From: Gammaproteobacteria bacterium
GTDB lineage: Bacteria; Pseudomonadota; Gammaproteobacteria; Pseudomonadales; Oleiphilaceae
Length of the DNA: 64,000 nucleotides
NCBI GenBank assembly: GCA_002747055.1
Contig: PDSQ01000030.1
Location: 1-64,000 of the forward strand
Reading direction: 5' to 3'
Part shown: positions 1 through 8,246 of the stretch, one piece after another
Numbering within the stretch: the stretch's first letter is position 1
Layout: each line of letters opens with the position of its first letter
Notes under the pieces: model-generated
Told to the model about the DNA's origin: nothing
The model's database searches: none
The model's input: only the letters and a program-made list of their open reading frames with translations
Made by a program: the position numbers and the translations under genes

Positions 1-30
1 GAAAGCAGAGGCTCAAAAAGACAGTGAGGT

Positions 31-60
31 AATGTGGGTGAAAGTAAAAGCGCCCACATT
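31..60. repeat. Hairpin upstream of the chemoreceptor
   Basis: A 10-bp stem (arms 31-40 and 51-60, one G-T wobble) closes a 10-nt A-rich loop. There is no T-tract after it, so it is not a classical intrinsic terminator. It may end the gene to the left of the window or structure the leader of the chemoreceptor gene. Confidence 0.4.
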
Positions 61-67
61 ATCATGA

Positions 68-95
68 TGAAAACTGGATTTTTCAGGGTCGACTA
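68..95. repeat. Truncated copy of a dispersed intergenic hairpin repeat
   Basis: This 28-nt stretch matches 26 of 28 positions of the loop and right arm of the hairpin at 25310-25347. The left arm of that hairpin is missing here, so this looks like a half copy of the same repeated element. Confidence 0.5.
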
Positions 96-138
96 AGTAG
101 ACGCATTTCGACTTGCGTGTGTGTGAAAAGGAGTTGGT

Positions 139-2172
139 ATGTTTAAGAATAATAATTGGTCGTTAGTGCGTCAGTTGAGCCTTGGTGCTTTTGCTCTGAT
201 TGTTCTGGTGCTGGCTTTGGTATTGTTTGTCAGTGGCTATAAAACCAGCGATATCATGTTGCGTCAGATGGCTGCCGATCAGCAGCGTATCGTGGAAGTC
301 GTAGCAGCGCAACTGGACGCTATTCATAGTTCTTTTGATAAACGAACCAAACGACTCGCCGATGCGCTTTCCAGCCTCTACCCCGATAACTTTGAATTTG
401 ATCGTAGCACGAAGATGCAGATCGGTGATTACCAAGCGCCGCTGGTCTTTCATCATGGGGAATTGGTGAATTTAAATTTTGGTCTGGTCGATCGTATTGC
501 TAGTTTTACCGGCGGAAATGCCACAATATTTATTCGCTATCAGGATGATTTTTTGCGGGTGACGACTTCACTGAAAAATCTGGAAGGTCACAGAGCCGTG
601 GGTACATTGTTGGGAAAATCCCATCCGGGCTATCGCATGCTTATGAATGGTGAGGTCTATATTGGTGAGGCAAGCCTGTTTGGTACGAGCTACATGACCC
701 GTTACACGCCAGTTAAAGGTGACTCCGGAGAGACCGAGGCCATCCTTTATGTCGGCCTGCCTATGTCTGATGTGATGAGTGAATTGCGCAAGGATTTTTT
801 GTCTTTGATGATTGGCGAAACCGGTTATCTGGGGCTTGTCGATCTGGATGATCCTTGGGCACCAGAAAAGCTTATTATCCATCGAACAGCCCATGGAAAG
901 TCTTTTCGTGACGTTTATGGTACCAGTCTAAAAGGGCAAATGGATCGATTATTTTCCGATGAATCCGGGGTAGTCGAATTTGTTGAAGCGGTAACCGGTC
1001 GTGAAGCCAGTTTACGCTTCCAGCGAACCGGAGAGGGTAAGTGGCTGCTTTATACGGTGAGTTATCGTGATGAATTTACCGGCCCGGTTCACAAGTTGTT
1101 GTGGATTGTGGCGTGGATTTGTCTGGTTGCTGCAGTATTGCTTGTGTTGACGCTCGGACTTTTGCTCAGAAAGGGCCTGCACCCCATCGGGGTTATGCGC
1201 GATGTACTGCACAAGATAGGTCAGGGTGATTTGACGCACCGATTCCCTCGTAAATATGAGGGTAAGACAAATAACGAGTTATTCCAGTTGGAAACAAGCC
1301 TTAATGACATGCTGGACAAGTTTGGTAAGGCAATAGAGAGCGTGCATAATGTGGGCGAAAAAATTACTCATAGTTCGGCTAGTATTGCTCAGTTAAGCGG
1401 TAATATGCAGCGTCTTTCCTGCGCCAGTCATGATGAAGCGGTGCAGGTTTCGGTAGCCATTCGTCAAATGGCCATTGCGATAGAAGAGGTGTCTGCAAGT
1501 GCTTCCGCGGTTGCACAGGATGCGAATATCACCTCGGAATTGTCCGAATCCGGCAATGGGGTGATGTCGTCGGTTGTTTCCAGAGTGGAAAATTTGCAGC
1601 AGGAATTTCAGCAGGCGGTTACTGCGGTAGAACAGTTGCGTAACGACAGCACAGCGATTGGTAAAGTCGTGGATGTCATTTCCTCAGTTGCAGAACAAAC
1701 CAATCTGTTGGCACTGAATGCGGCCATTGAGGCCGCGCGAGCCGGTGAACAAGGGCGTGGTTTTGCCGTGGTTGCCGATGAGGTCAGGACGCTGGCGCAG
1801 CGCACTCAGGAATCTACGCAGGAGATTCAGCAGGTGGTTGCGACTTTACAAGAGAATGCCGTTAAAGCGTCCGGGCGCATGGAGGACGGCGTGGTTCAGA
1901 TTGGTGATTGTGTGAAAGAGGTGGAACGGGGCCGTGATGTGCTGACCAAGATTCGTGCCGCTGCTGAAGAGGTTAGCAGTCAAATGGAATCAGTAGCCAG
2001 TGCTACGGAAGAGCAAAGTACTGGGGCAACCCAGATCAGTAGCAGCAGTGAAACACAGCGAGCCTCCGCAGAGCAAACCGCACAATGTGCCGAGGCAAAT
2101 GCGGCCGAGGGAGAACGGCTTTCCCGTCAGGCTTTAGAGCTGCGCAATCAAGTAGAGAGTTTTAGGGTTTGA
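139..2172 (+). CDS. Methyl-accepting chemotaxis protein with periplasmic Cache sensor
   Basis: Inner-membrane chemoreceptor of 677 residues. Membrane helix 1 spans about residues 14-34 and helix 2 about 320-345. The region between them has the layout of a single Cache (Cache_3/Cache_2) periplasmic ligand domain. A HAMP domain follows at about 346-400, and the cytoplasmic signalling coiled coil runs to the end. The conserved hairpin tip that contacts CheA/CheW is visible as [19 protein letters not shown] near residue 520. The start has a good ribosome site (aaaggag, 127-133). The ligand cannot be told from sequence; such Cache domains often bind small organic acids or amino acids. It stands alone, with no che genes beside it. 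Confidence 0.93.
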   Translation: MFKNNNWSLVRQLSLGAFALIVLVLALVLFVSGYKTSDIMLRQMAADQQRIVEVVAAQLDAIHSSFDKRTKRLADALSSLYPDNFEFDRSTKMQIGDYQAPLVFHHGELVNLNFGLVDRIASFTGGNATIFIRYQDDFLRVTTSLKNLEGHRAVGTLLGKSHPGYRMLMNGEVYIGEASLFGTSYMTRYTPVKGDSGETEAILYVGLPMSDVMSELRKDFLSLMIGETGYLGLVDLDDPWAPEKLIIHRTAHGKSFRDVYGTSLKGQMDRLFSDESGVVEFVEAVTGREASLRFQRTGEGKWLLYTVSYRDEFTGPVHKLLWIVAWICLVAAVLLVLTLGLLLRKGLHPIGVMRDVLHKIGQGDLTHRFPRKYEGKTNNELFQLETSLNDMLDKFGKAIESVHNVGEKITHSSASIAQLSGNMQRLSCASHDEAVQVSVAIRQMAIAIEEVSASASAVAQDANITSELSESGNGVMSSVVSRVENLQQEFQQAVTAVEQLRNDSTAIGKVVDVISSVAEQTNLLALNAAIEAARAGEQGRGFAVVADEVRTLAQRTQESTQEIQQVVATLQENAVKASGRMEDGVVQIGDCVKEVERGRDVLTKIRAAAEEVSSQMESVASATEEQSTGATQISSSSETQRASAEQTAQCAEANAAEGERLSRQALELRNQVESFRV

Positions 2173-2340
2173 AAGCGCTTGCCGACGGGTGTTATCGATC
2201 GTTACCACTCTGAAATTGAGCCTGCTGGTATTGTTTGGCGTACCGTTACCGGTGAAGAACGCAAAAAGCAGGCGTTTGGCCGTGAAATGAAAACGGGCGG
2301 ATTCAGCCTTCCGGCGATTGAATGGAGCGAGGCCGGATAG
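2173..2340 (+). pseudogene. Coding-like tail fragment in frame with the chemoreceptor
   Basis: After the chemoreceptor stop the same frame stays open for 55 codons, ending at the TAG at 2338-2340. It reads like genuine protein sequence (for example IVWRTVTGEERKKQAFGREM). The only possible start is TTG at 2179 and there is no ribosome site. I do not recognise the family. The likely explanation is the 3' remnant of a lost gene that now abuts the chemoreceptor. A chance open frame is possible. Confidence 0.35.
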
Positions 2341-2470
2341 ACGGGTATTTCAGGCCTATCCAGTCGCCGGTTCTCAGCCTTGAGCTATCGGGATTTTGCG
2401 GTTATTCTCCTTATACCTGTTGGATCAGCAGCAGTGATGCAGAAATAAGCTGAGGGGTATGGAGGTGTTT

Positions 2471-3019
2471 ATGTCAAAACAGGTATTGGTTCCTTTGGCC
2501 CAGGGAATAGAGGAAATGGAGGCCGTCACCATCATTGACGTACTGCGCAGAGCCGGCGCGCAAGTCACTGCCGCATCCATCGATACCTTGGATATTCTGG
2601 CAGCCCGAGGTACCCGGATTACGGCAGACTGCCTGTTGTCTGAATGTATGGATCAAGCTTTTGATCTCATTGTTTTGCCCGGCGGCATCCCAGGTGCCGA
2701 GAATCTCCAAGCGTCAAAAGCGCTTGGCCAGATGCTCAAAGCCCAGGCCGCATCGAAGCGGTATTATGGAGCCATATGTGCTTCGCCGGCGGTGGTGCTG
2801 CATTACCACGGACTAATCACACCTGGTGCGGTAACCTGTCATCCGGGGTTTACTCATTTGATAGACAATGGTAATACCCGGGACGAAGATGTAGTGGTGG
2901 ATGGTCATTGCATCACCTCGAGGGGGGGCGGTACTGCCCTTGACTTTGCTCTGCGCTTGGTCGAGATTCTTTATTCCAGGGACAAGGTGGCAGAGGTCCG
3001 GGTTGGACTGGCGATATAA
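2471..3019 (+). CDS. yajL: DJ-1/PfpI superfamily protein, YajL-like
   Basis: A 182-residue single-domain protein of the DJ-1/ThiJ/PfpI superfamily. The nucleophile-elbow cysteine lies in AICASPA at about residue 105. The early conserved acidic residue is in GIEEMEA. YajL-type proteins protect against oxidative and carbonyl stress; the proposed glyoxalase, deglycase and chaperone activities are disputed in the literature. ATG 2471 is preferred over the in-frame upstream start at 2459 because ggagg (2461-2465) sits just before it and because family members start MxKxVLVPLA. Glutathione reductase lies 1.3 kb downstream, which fits a redox-stress neighbourhood but is not an operon. Confidence 0.88.
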   Translation: MSKQVLVPLAQGIEEMEAVTIIDVLRRAGAQVTAASIDTLDILAARGTRITADCLLSECMDQAFDLIVLPGGIPGAENLQASKALGQMLKAQAASKRYYGAICASPAVVLHYHGLITPGAVTCHPGFTHLIDNGNTRDEDVVVDGHCITSRGGGTALDFALRLVEILYSRDKVAEVRVGLAI

Positions 3020-3096
3020 TAGCCATAGCAAGCTATCCGCTGTCGGCACTTTTGGAAACAACCATTTCTCGACGCATTCGCGTTCAACTCTAGGCC

Positions 3097-3441
3097 TTGA
3101 GATGCAGGGTCGCGGTTATTTTCCTCGTGGATATATCTTGCGATTGTGGTGCTTTTGTTGCGAGGCTAAAGACTTTTCCAAAAAATACACCCGGACGTTC
3201 GCCTCAGCACAAAGGGAGTTTATCGTCGGGCGACTTCTTGTTGCGACACATGGTTGAAAATCAGTTTGCAAGATTAAGACATTATCGAGCAATAGCTCCA
3301 AGATACGACAAATTGAAACGAAATGTTGAGTCGATGGTAGTTATTGCGTGTGCGATGTGCCAAGGCAATGGCTACCAATGTGAAACTTCAACAGCTTCTG
3401 GTATCGAGCATACAAAATATCGGGTTATTATATTGCAGTAA
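3097..3441 (+). pseudogene. Decayed IS5-family transposase, C-terminal part
   Basis: The frame encodes a run typical of the C-terminus of IS5-family DDE transposases: LLRHMVENQFARLRHYRAIA followed by RYDKLKRNVESMV (about 3239-3345). The glutamate of the DDE triad would be the E of HMVENQFARL. The N-terminal two thirds, including both catalytic aspartates, are absent, and no terminal inverted repeats were seen. The region just upstream still aligns loosely (DCGAFVARLK). It is a dead insertion-sequence remnant between yajL and the GNAT gene, and it accounts for the otherwise empty 467 bases there. Confidence 0.7.
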
Positions 3442-3486
3442 TAACGACTTGGTCAGTTGTTATCATTTATCAGTCGGAGATAAAAA

Positions 3487-4161
3487 ATGGAAAAAAAACC
3501 CGAAACACCGGTGGCGGAGAACAGCCATATTGATATCGACGATTTAGACATCGTCCGTCTCGACCATCATTCGTTCAACGAGGCCAAGTCTATTCTTTAT
3601 CAAGCCTACCTCGGTGAACCTGCATTTAAATATATTTTTGGTGGTGGCAGGCCCGGCTATGAGCAAAGGGTTCGAGCAACAATGCAAGCGCTTATGCAAC
3701 TCCACGTTTCCAAAGGGCAGGATGTGATTGGCATTGCCGTTGACAAGGTTTTGATTGGGGTCGCTTATATTAGTGACCCAAATGTCAGGTTAAAGCTTGC
3801 GGAGCAGATTAATTGGCGTCTCAGGATGATACTGACTGCCGGTTTGGCTGCCACTCATCGCTATATCGATTTACATGAGCAAATATCTGAATTGCAGCCA
3901 ACCGACCAGCATCACGAACTGCCTTTGATAGCCGTTCATCCCAACTATCAAGGTCAGCGGATAGGAACCACATTGCTCGAGGCTGTTGAGCAGATCTGCG
4001 CGGAACACCACAAATCAACCGGCATTGGACTCGACACCGGTAATTTGCGCTACGTTGATTTCTTTCGCTCGTTAGGCTATGAAAAAGTAGGTGAAGCCCA
4101 GATTGGGCCAATAAAAGAAACTGTGTTGTTTAAGCCAACTCGTAAATTGGTTCGTCGGTAG
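3487..4161 (+). CDS. GNAT-family N-acetyltransferase
   Basis: A 224-residue protein with a C-terminal GNAT fold. The acetyl-CoA pyrophosphate-binding motif A is seen as VHPNYQGQRIGTTLLEAVEQ (about residues 140-160), and motif B as LDTGNLRYVDFFRSLGYEKV. The first 25 residues are a polar extension. The layout (N-terminal substrate arm, then motif A after a PLIAVHP strand) resembles small-molecule acetyltransferases. The acceptor is not predictable. The ATG follows cggag at 3474-3478. It stands alone between an IS remnant and gor. Confidence 0.85.
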   Translation: MEKKPETPVAENSHIDIDDLDIVRLDHHSFNEAKSILYQAYLGEPAFKYIFGGGRPGYEQRVRATMQALMQLHVSKGQDVIGIAVDKVLIGVAYISDPNVRLKLAEQINWRLRMILTAGLAATHRYIDLHEQISELQPTDQHHELPLIAVHPNYQGQRIGTTLLEAVEQICAEHHKSTGIGLDTGNLRYVDFFRSLGYEKVGEAQIGPIKETVLFKPTRKLVRR

Positions 4162-4270
4162 GCTGCTATTCTCGGCCTCGGTCGATCGAAAGCCAAAGCC
4201 GTTAATTGATCAGTACGGGTGAAAGGTCAGAAATCGATAGAAAGACAAAAAATTAAAGCAAAGGTAAACT

Positions 4271-5632
4271 ATGAAACATTTTGATATTGTTGTCATCGGG
4301 GCAGGTTCAGGTGGTGTCAGGTTTTCACGTATGGCATCTGGAATGGGAGCGAATGTCGCAGTTATCGAGTCGACCTATTTAGGCGGAACCTGCGTCAATG
4401 TTGGCTGCGTGCCAAAAAAACTCTTTGTGATAGCTTCTCACTTCGGAGAAGACATGATCGATGCGGCGGGTTTCGGCTGGTCTGCTGCGTCTGTCAACTT
4501 TGACTGGAATACACTGAAGAGTAATAAAGATAAAGAAATCAACCGGTTAAACACTATCTATAAAAATTTGCTAGGTAATGCCGGTGTTACTTTGGTGACT
4601 GGTCTGTGCCAGTTCAAAGACAAAAATACGCTGAGTATTTCTGACGACTCGGGAACCCATTCTGAAATTACCGCTGATAAAATCGTTATTGCAACTGGCA
4701 GTACGCCTTATATCCCAGAGATCCTGGGTAAAGAATGGTTATGTACCTCGACAGATATGTTTTATCTGGAATCCCTGCCTCAAAAAGCGGTGGTTTGGGG
4801 TGGTGGTTATATAGCCGTTGAATTTGCAGGCATATTGAACGGGCTGGGAGTGGATACCCATTTGGTTTATCGGGGAGACCTGTTTTTGAGGGGCTTTGAT
4901 GAAGATATTCGGCAGTTCATCAAACAGGAAATGACCAAAAAGGGCGTTCACTTGCATTTCAGTACCAATATCAATGCGGTCGATCGCAAGGCAGAGAGTG
5001 AATACGTTGTCGAGCTAAGCGATGGCAAGGTGCTGAATTGCAATCTGGTAATGGCAGCGACAGGTCGTGTGCCATTGACATCAGTAATCAACCTTGAAGC
5101 GGCGGGCGTTGCTTTGAACCAAAGAGGCGAAATTGCGGTAGATGACCATTTCAAAACGTCGCAGGAAAATATATACGCTATCGGTGATGTGATCGGTGGC
5201 CCGCAACTGACCCCGGTTGCTTTGGCGGAAGGGATGGCGCTGGCGAAACATCTGGTTCAGGGAGCCGACATTTCAATGGACTACGATACTATTCCGACGG
5301 CAATATTCACCCTGCCGAATATCGGTACCGTAGGTTTGTCGGAGCAGCAAGCCAGACAACAGTACTCCGCTATTTCTGTTTACAAGTCCACGTTTACGCC
5401 GATGAAACATACGCTGACAGAAAACGAAGAAAAAACTTTCATGAAAATGCTGGTCGACAAAGAATCGGACAAGGTGCTGGGTGTGCATATGGTGGGTGAT
5501 TCTGCCGGAGAGATTATCCAAGGTATAGCGGTTGCGCTGAAAGCGGGCGCAACCAAAGCTGTCTTTGACAGTACCATTGGTATACATCCAACGGCTGCTG
5601 AAGAATTTGTCACTATGCGCACGCCTGTCTAG
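4271..5632 (+). CDS. gor: Glutathione reductase
   Basis: A 453-residue cytoplasmic flavoprotein that reduces glutathione disulfide with NADPH. The FAD-binding GAGSGG motif is at the N-terminus. The redox-active disulfide is in GGTCVNVGCVPKKL (about residues 38-51). The NADPH site is GGGYIAVEFAG at about 177, the second FAD motif is AIGDV at about 305, and the dimer-interface catalytic His-Glu pair is in HPTAAEE near the C-terminus. Length and motifs match bacterial Gor rather than lipoamide dehydrogenase. The start follows aaaggt at 4260-4265. It is transcribed alone and converges on the GlxA-type regulator gene. Confidence 0.95.
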   Translation: MKHFDIVVIGAGSGGVRFSRMASGMGANVAVIESTYLGGTCVNVGCVPKKLFVIASHFGEDMIDAAGFGWSAASVNFDWNTLKSNKDKEINRLNTIYKNLLGNAGVTLVTGLCQFKDKNTLSISDDSGTHSEITADKIVIATGSTPYIPEILGKEWLCTSTDMFYLESLPQKAVVWGGGYIAVEFAGILNGLGVDTHLVYRGDLFLRGFDEDIRQFIKQEMTKKGVHLHFSTNINAVDRKAESEYVVELSDGKVLNCNLVMAATGRVPLTSVINLEAAGVALNQRGEIAVDDHFKTSQENIYAIGDVIGGPQLTPVALAEGMALAKHLVQGADISMDYDTIPTAIFTLPNIGTVGLSEQQARQQYSAISVYKSTFTPMKHTLTENEEKTFMKMLVDKESDKVLGVHMVGDSAGEIIQGIAVALKAGATKAVFDSTIGIHPTAAEEFVTMRTPV

Positions 5633-5660
5633 TTTTTTGCCAAGCGTAATCGGCGTTTCG

Positions 5661-6677
5661 TTATTCAGACGACAGCAGGCTGGAACGGTATCTTTCCCGA
5701 TACTGTCCTGGTGTCAGGCCGGTTTTCTTTTTAAACAAAATTGAAAACGAGCTGACATCGTCGTAGCCTACTGTATTGGTGACTTCTGCCAGACTTTTCG
5801 ATGTTTCTTCGAGTAGTTTTTTGGCTGACTCCAAGCGTAAAGATTGTAGGTAAACATTGGGCGTTTCACCGGTTGCCGATTTGAATCGTCGATTCAATGT
5901 TCGTAACGAAATATGAAAAGCATCGGCAACATCGCTGAGAGACAGATGTTTCCTATGATTTGATTCCATCCAGGTTTGAATTTCCAATACTTTTTCGTCG
6001 TTATGATAGCGTTTGCTGATTAGCGGAGAGTAACTGAGCTGACTTTGCCTGCCCATGTCGATAACAAATGTTTTTGCCGAACCCACGGCTGTCTCATGAT
6101 CACCAAAGCGCTCAACCATATAGAGCCCCAGGTCAAACCATGCGTTGCCACCGCCGGCGCACAAGATATTTCCGTCGTGTGTGACCAGTTGTCCGGGTTT
6201 TAAGTGAACTTCAGGGTATCGGCTGCGGAACAGGTCAACAAATCCCCAGTGGGTTGTGGCCTGTTTCCCGTCCAACAAGCCCGCCTCAGCTAATAGAAAA
6301 GCACCGGTGCAATTGCTGGCTACCAATGTATCCTGGTCTTTCAATCTGGATAGGTAATTAACCAGAGAACGATTCTGAAACAGTGTTCTCTCAATATTGC
6401 CACCAATCGTTGGCACTAACACGATGTCAGGCGAATCGATTTCGTCAAAACTGATGTGTGGTGTAATTATGACTGAATTTAGACACGTAAAGGGCTTACC
6501 CGTGGCCGACGCTATCTGAAGATTGAACAGCCTTTCCGGAGGTGTATTGTTTAAACGATTCCAGCTCACGCCAGCGAGGCTGAGTAAATCGGCTACGCCG
6601 GTTATGCTGGTTGCCAAGGCATAGTCATAGCCCAAAATGACGACATTTATCACGGTGCTATATGTCCTTATTAGCAA
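5661..6677 (-). CDS. GlxA-family AraC-type transcriptional regulator
   Basis: A 338-residue regulator. Residues about 10-190 form a DJ-1/PfpI-like domain (ASNCTGAFLLAEAGLLDGK at the elbow position; GGGNAWFDLGLYMVE). Residues about 230-330 hold two AraC helix-turn-helix motifs, including VADAFHISLRTLNRRF and the signature YDDVSSFSILFKKKTGLTPG. Relatives such as GlxA, ArgR and CdhR regulate amino-acid and betaine catabolism, with the DJ-1-like part as ligand sensor. The target is unknown here. It is convergent with gor. The start could lie a few codons further in, at the valines before NVVILGYDYAL. Confidence 0.9.
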   Translation of the reverse strand: MLIRTYSTVINVVILGYDYALATSITGVADLLSLAGVSWNRLNNTPPERLFNLQIASATGKPFTCLNSVIITPHISFDEIDSPDIVLVPTIGGNIERTLFQNRSLVNYLSRLKDQDTLVASNCTGAFLLAEAGLLDGKQATTHWGFVDLFRSRYPEVHLKPGQLVTHDGNILCAGGGNAWFDLGLYMVERFGDHETAVGSAKTFVIDMGRQSQLSYSPLISKRYHNDEKVLEIQTWMESNHRKHLSLSDVADAFHISLRTLNRRFKSATGETPNVYLQSLRLESAKKLLEETSKSLAEVTNTVGYDDVSSFSILFKKKTGLTPGQYRERYRSSLLSSE

Positions 6678-6808
6678 AACGAATGAATATTATGCCATCG
6701 TGACTAATATGGCACAATTTATTTCAAGGTAGTTGATTTATTTCAAGGCTATGTATTTGATAGTCACTGACTTGAAACCAACGTTTTCTTATCACGAACA
6801 AAGCGAAT

Positions 6809-7474
6809 TCAGTTTTTTGAAACCGGTGTTTTCTGCCCCAAAATGGCTGTGTAACCGTTAAAGCCAAATACCCTGGTAGGTTTTTTAGCCAGCATGGTCA
6901 ACCCCTGCTTTTTCATGTGATCGAAATAGTCGTAAACAGGGTGCAGAGCGGCACCTGTCGTTACCCGAAATAGAATAATTGCGGTATACCAATAGATATT
7001 CTTGATCAATTTTGGAAAAAAGCCACCTTCAGGCAACGCAAAATCACCGACAACGATATAGGCATTTTCTTTACCCAGGGCGATCAAGTGCGCGAGCACA
7101 TCAGCCATAATAGTTGCACTAAAGACATTCAGGAAAAAATTGGCAATTACCATATCGTATCGACCGACCTCATCGAATGTCATGATGTCGGAGTGAACGA
7201 CCCGGATATTTAACGTCTTGCCTGTTTTGGCCATGCCTTGTTCAAATTTGCCGAGCATGGCTTGTGAAAGGTCGATAACCGTGACCGCCGCACCTTGTTC
7301 GGCGGCATAGATCGCTTCTTTACCGTGACCGACTCCGGCAAAAAGCACTTTTGTTCCCGGCTTAATATGCTCGGGCGTCAGCATCGAACATTTACATCTC
7401 AGTATGGAATTGCCCGCGAATACAAAACTCAGGGCATCATAAACAGGTCCCATTAACCAGTATTTATCTTTCAT
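6809..7474 (-). CDS. Class I SAM-dependent methyltransferase
   Basis: A 221-residue predicted methyltransferase. SAM-binding motif I is KVLFAGVGHGKEA (about residues 43-55), with the acidic residue that ends strand 2 in AVTVIDLSQAML and motif III-like sequence at YDMVIANFFLNVFS. A hydrophobic stretch near residue 160 (NIYWYTAIILFRVTTG) suggests contact with a membrane or lipid substrate, as in ubiquinone- or phospholipid-type methyltransferases; that is inference. Single gene, diverging from the gacA/uvrY promoter region. Confidence 0.8.
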   Translation of the reverse strand: MKDKYWLMGPVYDALSFVFAGNSILRCKCSMLTPEHIKPGTKVLFAGVGHGKEAIYAAEQGAAVTVIDLSQAMLGKFEQGMAKTGKTLNIRVVHSDIMTFDEVGRYDMVIANFFLNVFSATIMADVLAHLIALGKENAYIVVGDFALPEGGFFPKLIKNIYWYTAIILFRVTTGAALHPVYDYFDHMKKQGLTMLAKKPTRVFGFNGYTAILGQKTPVSKN

Positions 7475-7531
7475 GACTATGCCTTGATTATTGGTGATTA
7501 TTTGATTTGCGCTAACTCGTTATTAATGAAC

Positions 7532-7537
7532 TATAAT
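7532..7537 (+). promoter_or_regulatory. Candidate -10 box for uvrY/gacA
   Basis: A perfect TATAAT lies 58 bases before the proposed TTG start of the response regulator. No convincing -35 is visible at 16-18 bp; the best is TTGCGC at 7507-7512 with 19-bp spacing. Confidence 0.4.
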
Positions 7538-7595
7538 TAACGACTGTCTCTTGGTTGAGGGCAGTTTGCCTATTTCTTTTTTTTGTGGGTGTATT

Positions 7596-8246
7596 TTGAT
7601 AAAAATTCTGGTAGTTGACGATCATGATTTAGTGAGAGCCGGTATTTCGCGTATGCTTGCGGATGAAGAAGGATTTGAGGTTGTTGGTGAGGCATCATCC
7701 GGGGAAGAGGCCGTTGATTTTGTGCGCAATGGTGAGGTTGATATCATTTTAATGGATTTGAAAATGCCTGGCATTGGAGGGATGGAAGCGACCAAAAAGA
7801 TAGCCCGTTTGAATGGCAAGGTGAAAATCATATGTGTGACATCAGTCGCTGGTGACCCTTATCCCTCTCGGGTAATGCAGGCGGGCGCCTCAGCCTTTAT
7901 TACCAAGGGGACTGACATAGTTGAAATGATTCAAGGCATCCGAATCGTCCACTCCGGGCAACGTTATATCAGTCCTGAAATTGCCCAAAAAATGGCACTT
8001 AGACCATTTGACAAGAAAGAAAAAATGGGTGTATTCGATGCGTTGTCAGAACGAGAAATGCAAATTGCCACTATGATTATCAATTGTCAGAAGGTGCAGG
8101 ATATTTCCGACAGACTCTGTCTGAGCCCCAAAACCATAAACACCTATCGTTACAGGCTGTTTGAAAAATTGGGGATTACCAGTGATGTAGAGTTGACGCT
8201 GCTTGCCGTCAGGCATGGATTGCTAGATGCAGAATACCTCGGTTAA
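7596..8246 (+). CDS. uvrY: GacA/UvrY response regulator (TTG start)
   Basis: LuxR/NarL-family response regulator that, when phosphorylated by GacS/BarA, activates the small RNAs that titrate CsrA/RsmA. From TTG 7596 the protein is 216 residues and begins MIKILVVDDHD, matching known GacA N-termini. This numbering puts the phospho-acceptor at Asp54 (IILMDLKMPG), as in GacA. The C-terminal HTH is visible as LSEREMQIATMI...LCLSPKTINTYRYRLFEKL. There is no ATG in a suitable place; the only other start is TTG 7551. The 3' end overlaps uvrC by 20 bases, the classic uvrY-uvrC coupling. The probable partner kinase is at 18958-21804. Confidence 0.93.
   Translation: MIKILVVDDHDLVRAGISRMLADEEGFEVVGEASSGEEAVDFVRNGEVDIILMDLKMPGIGGMEATKKIARLNGKVKIICVTSVAGDPYPSRVMQAGASAFITKGTDIVEMIQGIRIVHSGQRYISPEIAQKMALRPFDKKEKMGVFDALSEREMQIATMIINCQKVQDISDRLCLSPKTINTYRYRLFEKLGITSDVELTLLAVRHGLLDAEYLG

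Noticed and set aside
2901..3257. 118-codon plus-strand frame overlapping the yajL end
   Set aside because: It overlaps yajL in another frame and runs through the IS5 remnant in the wrong frame.
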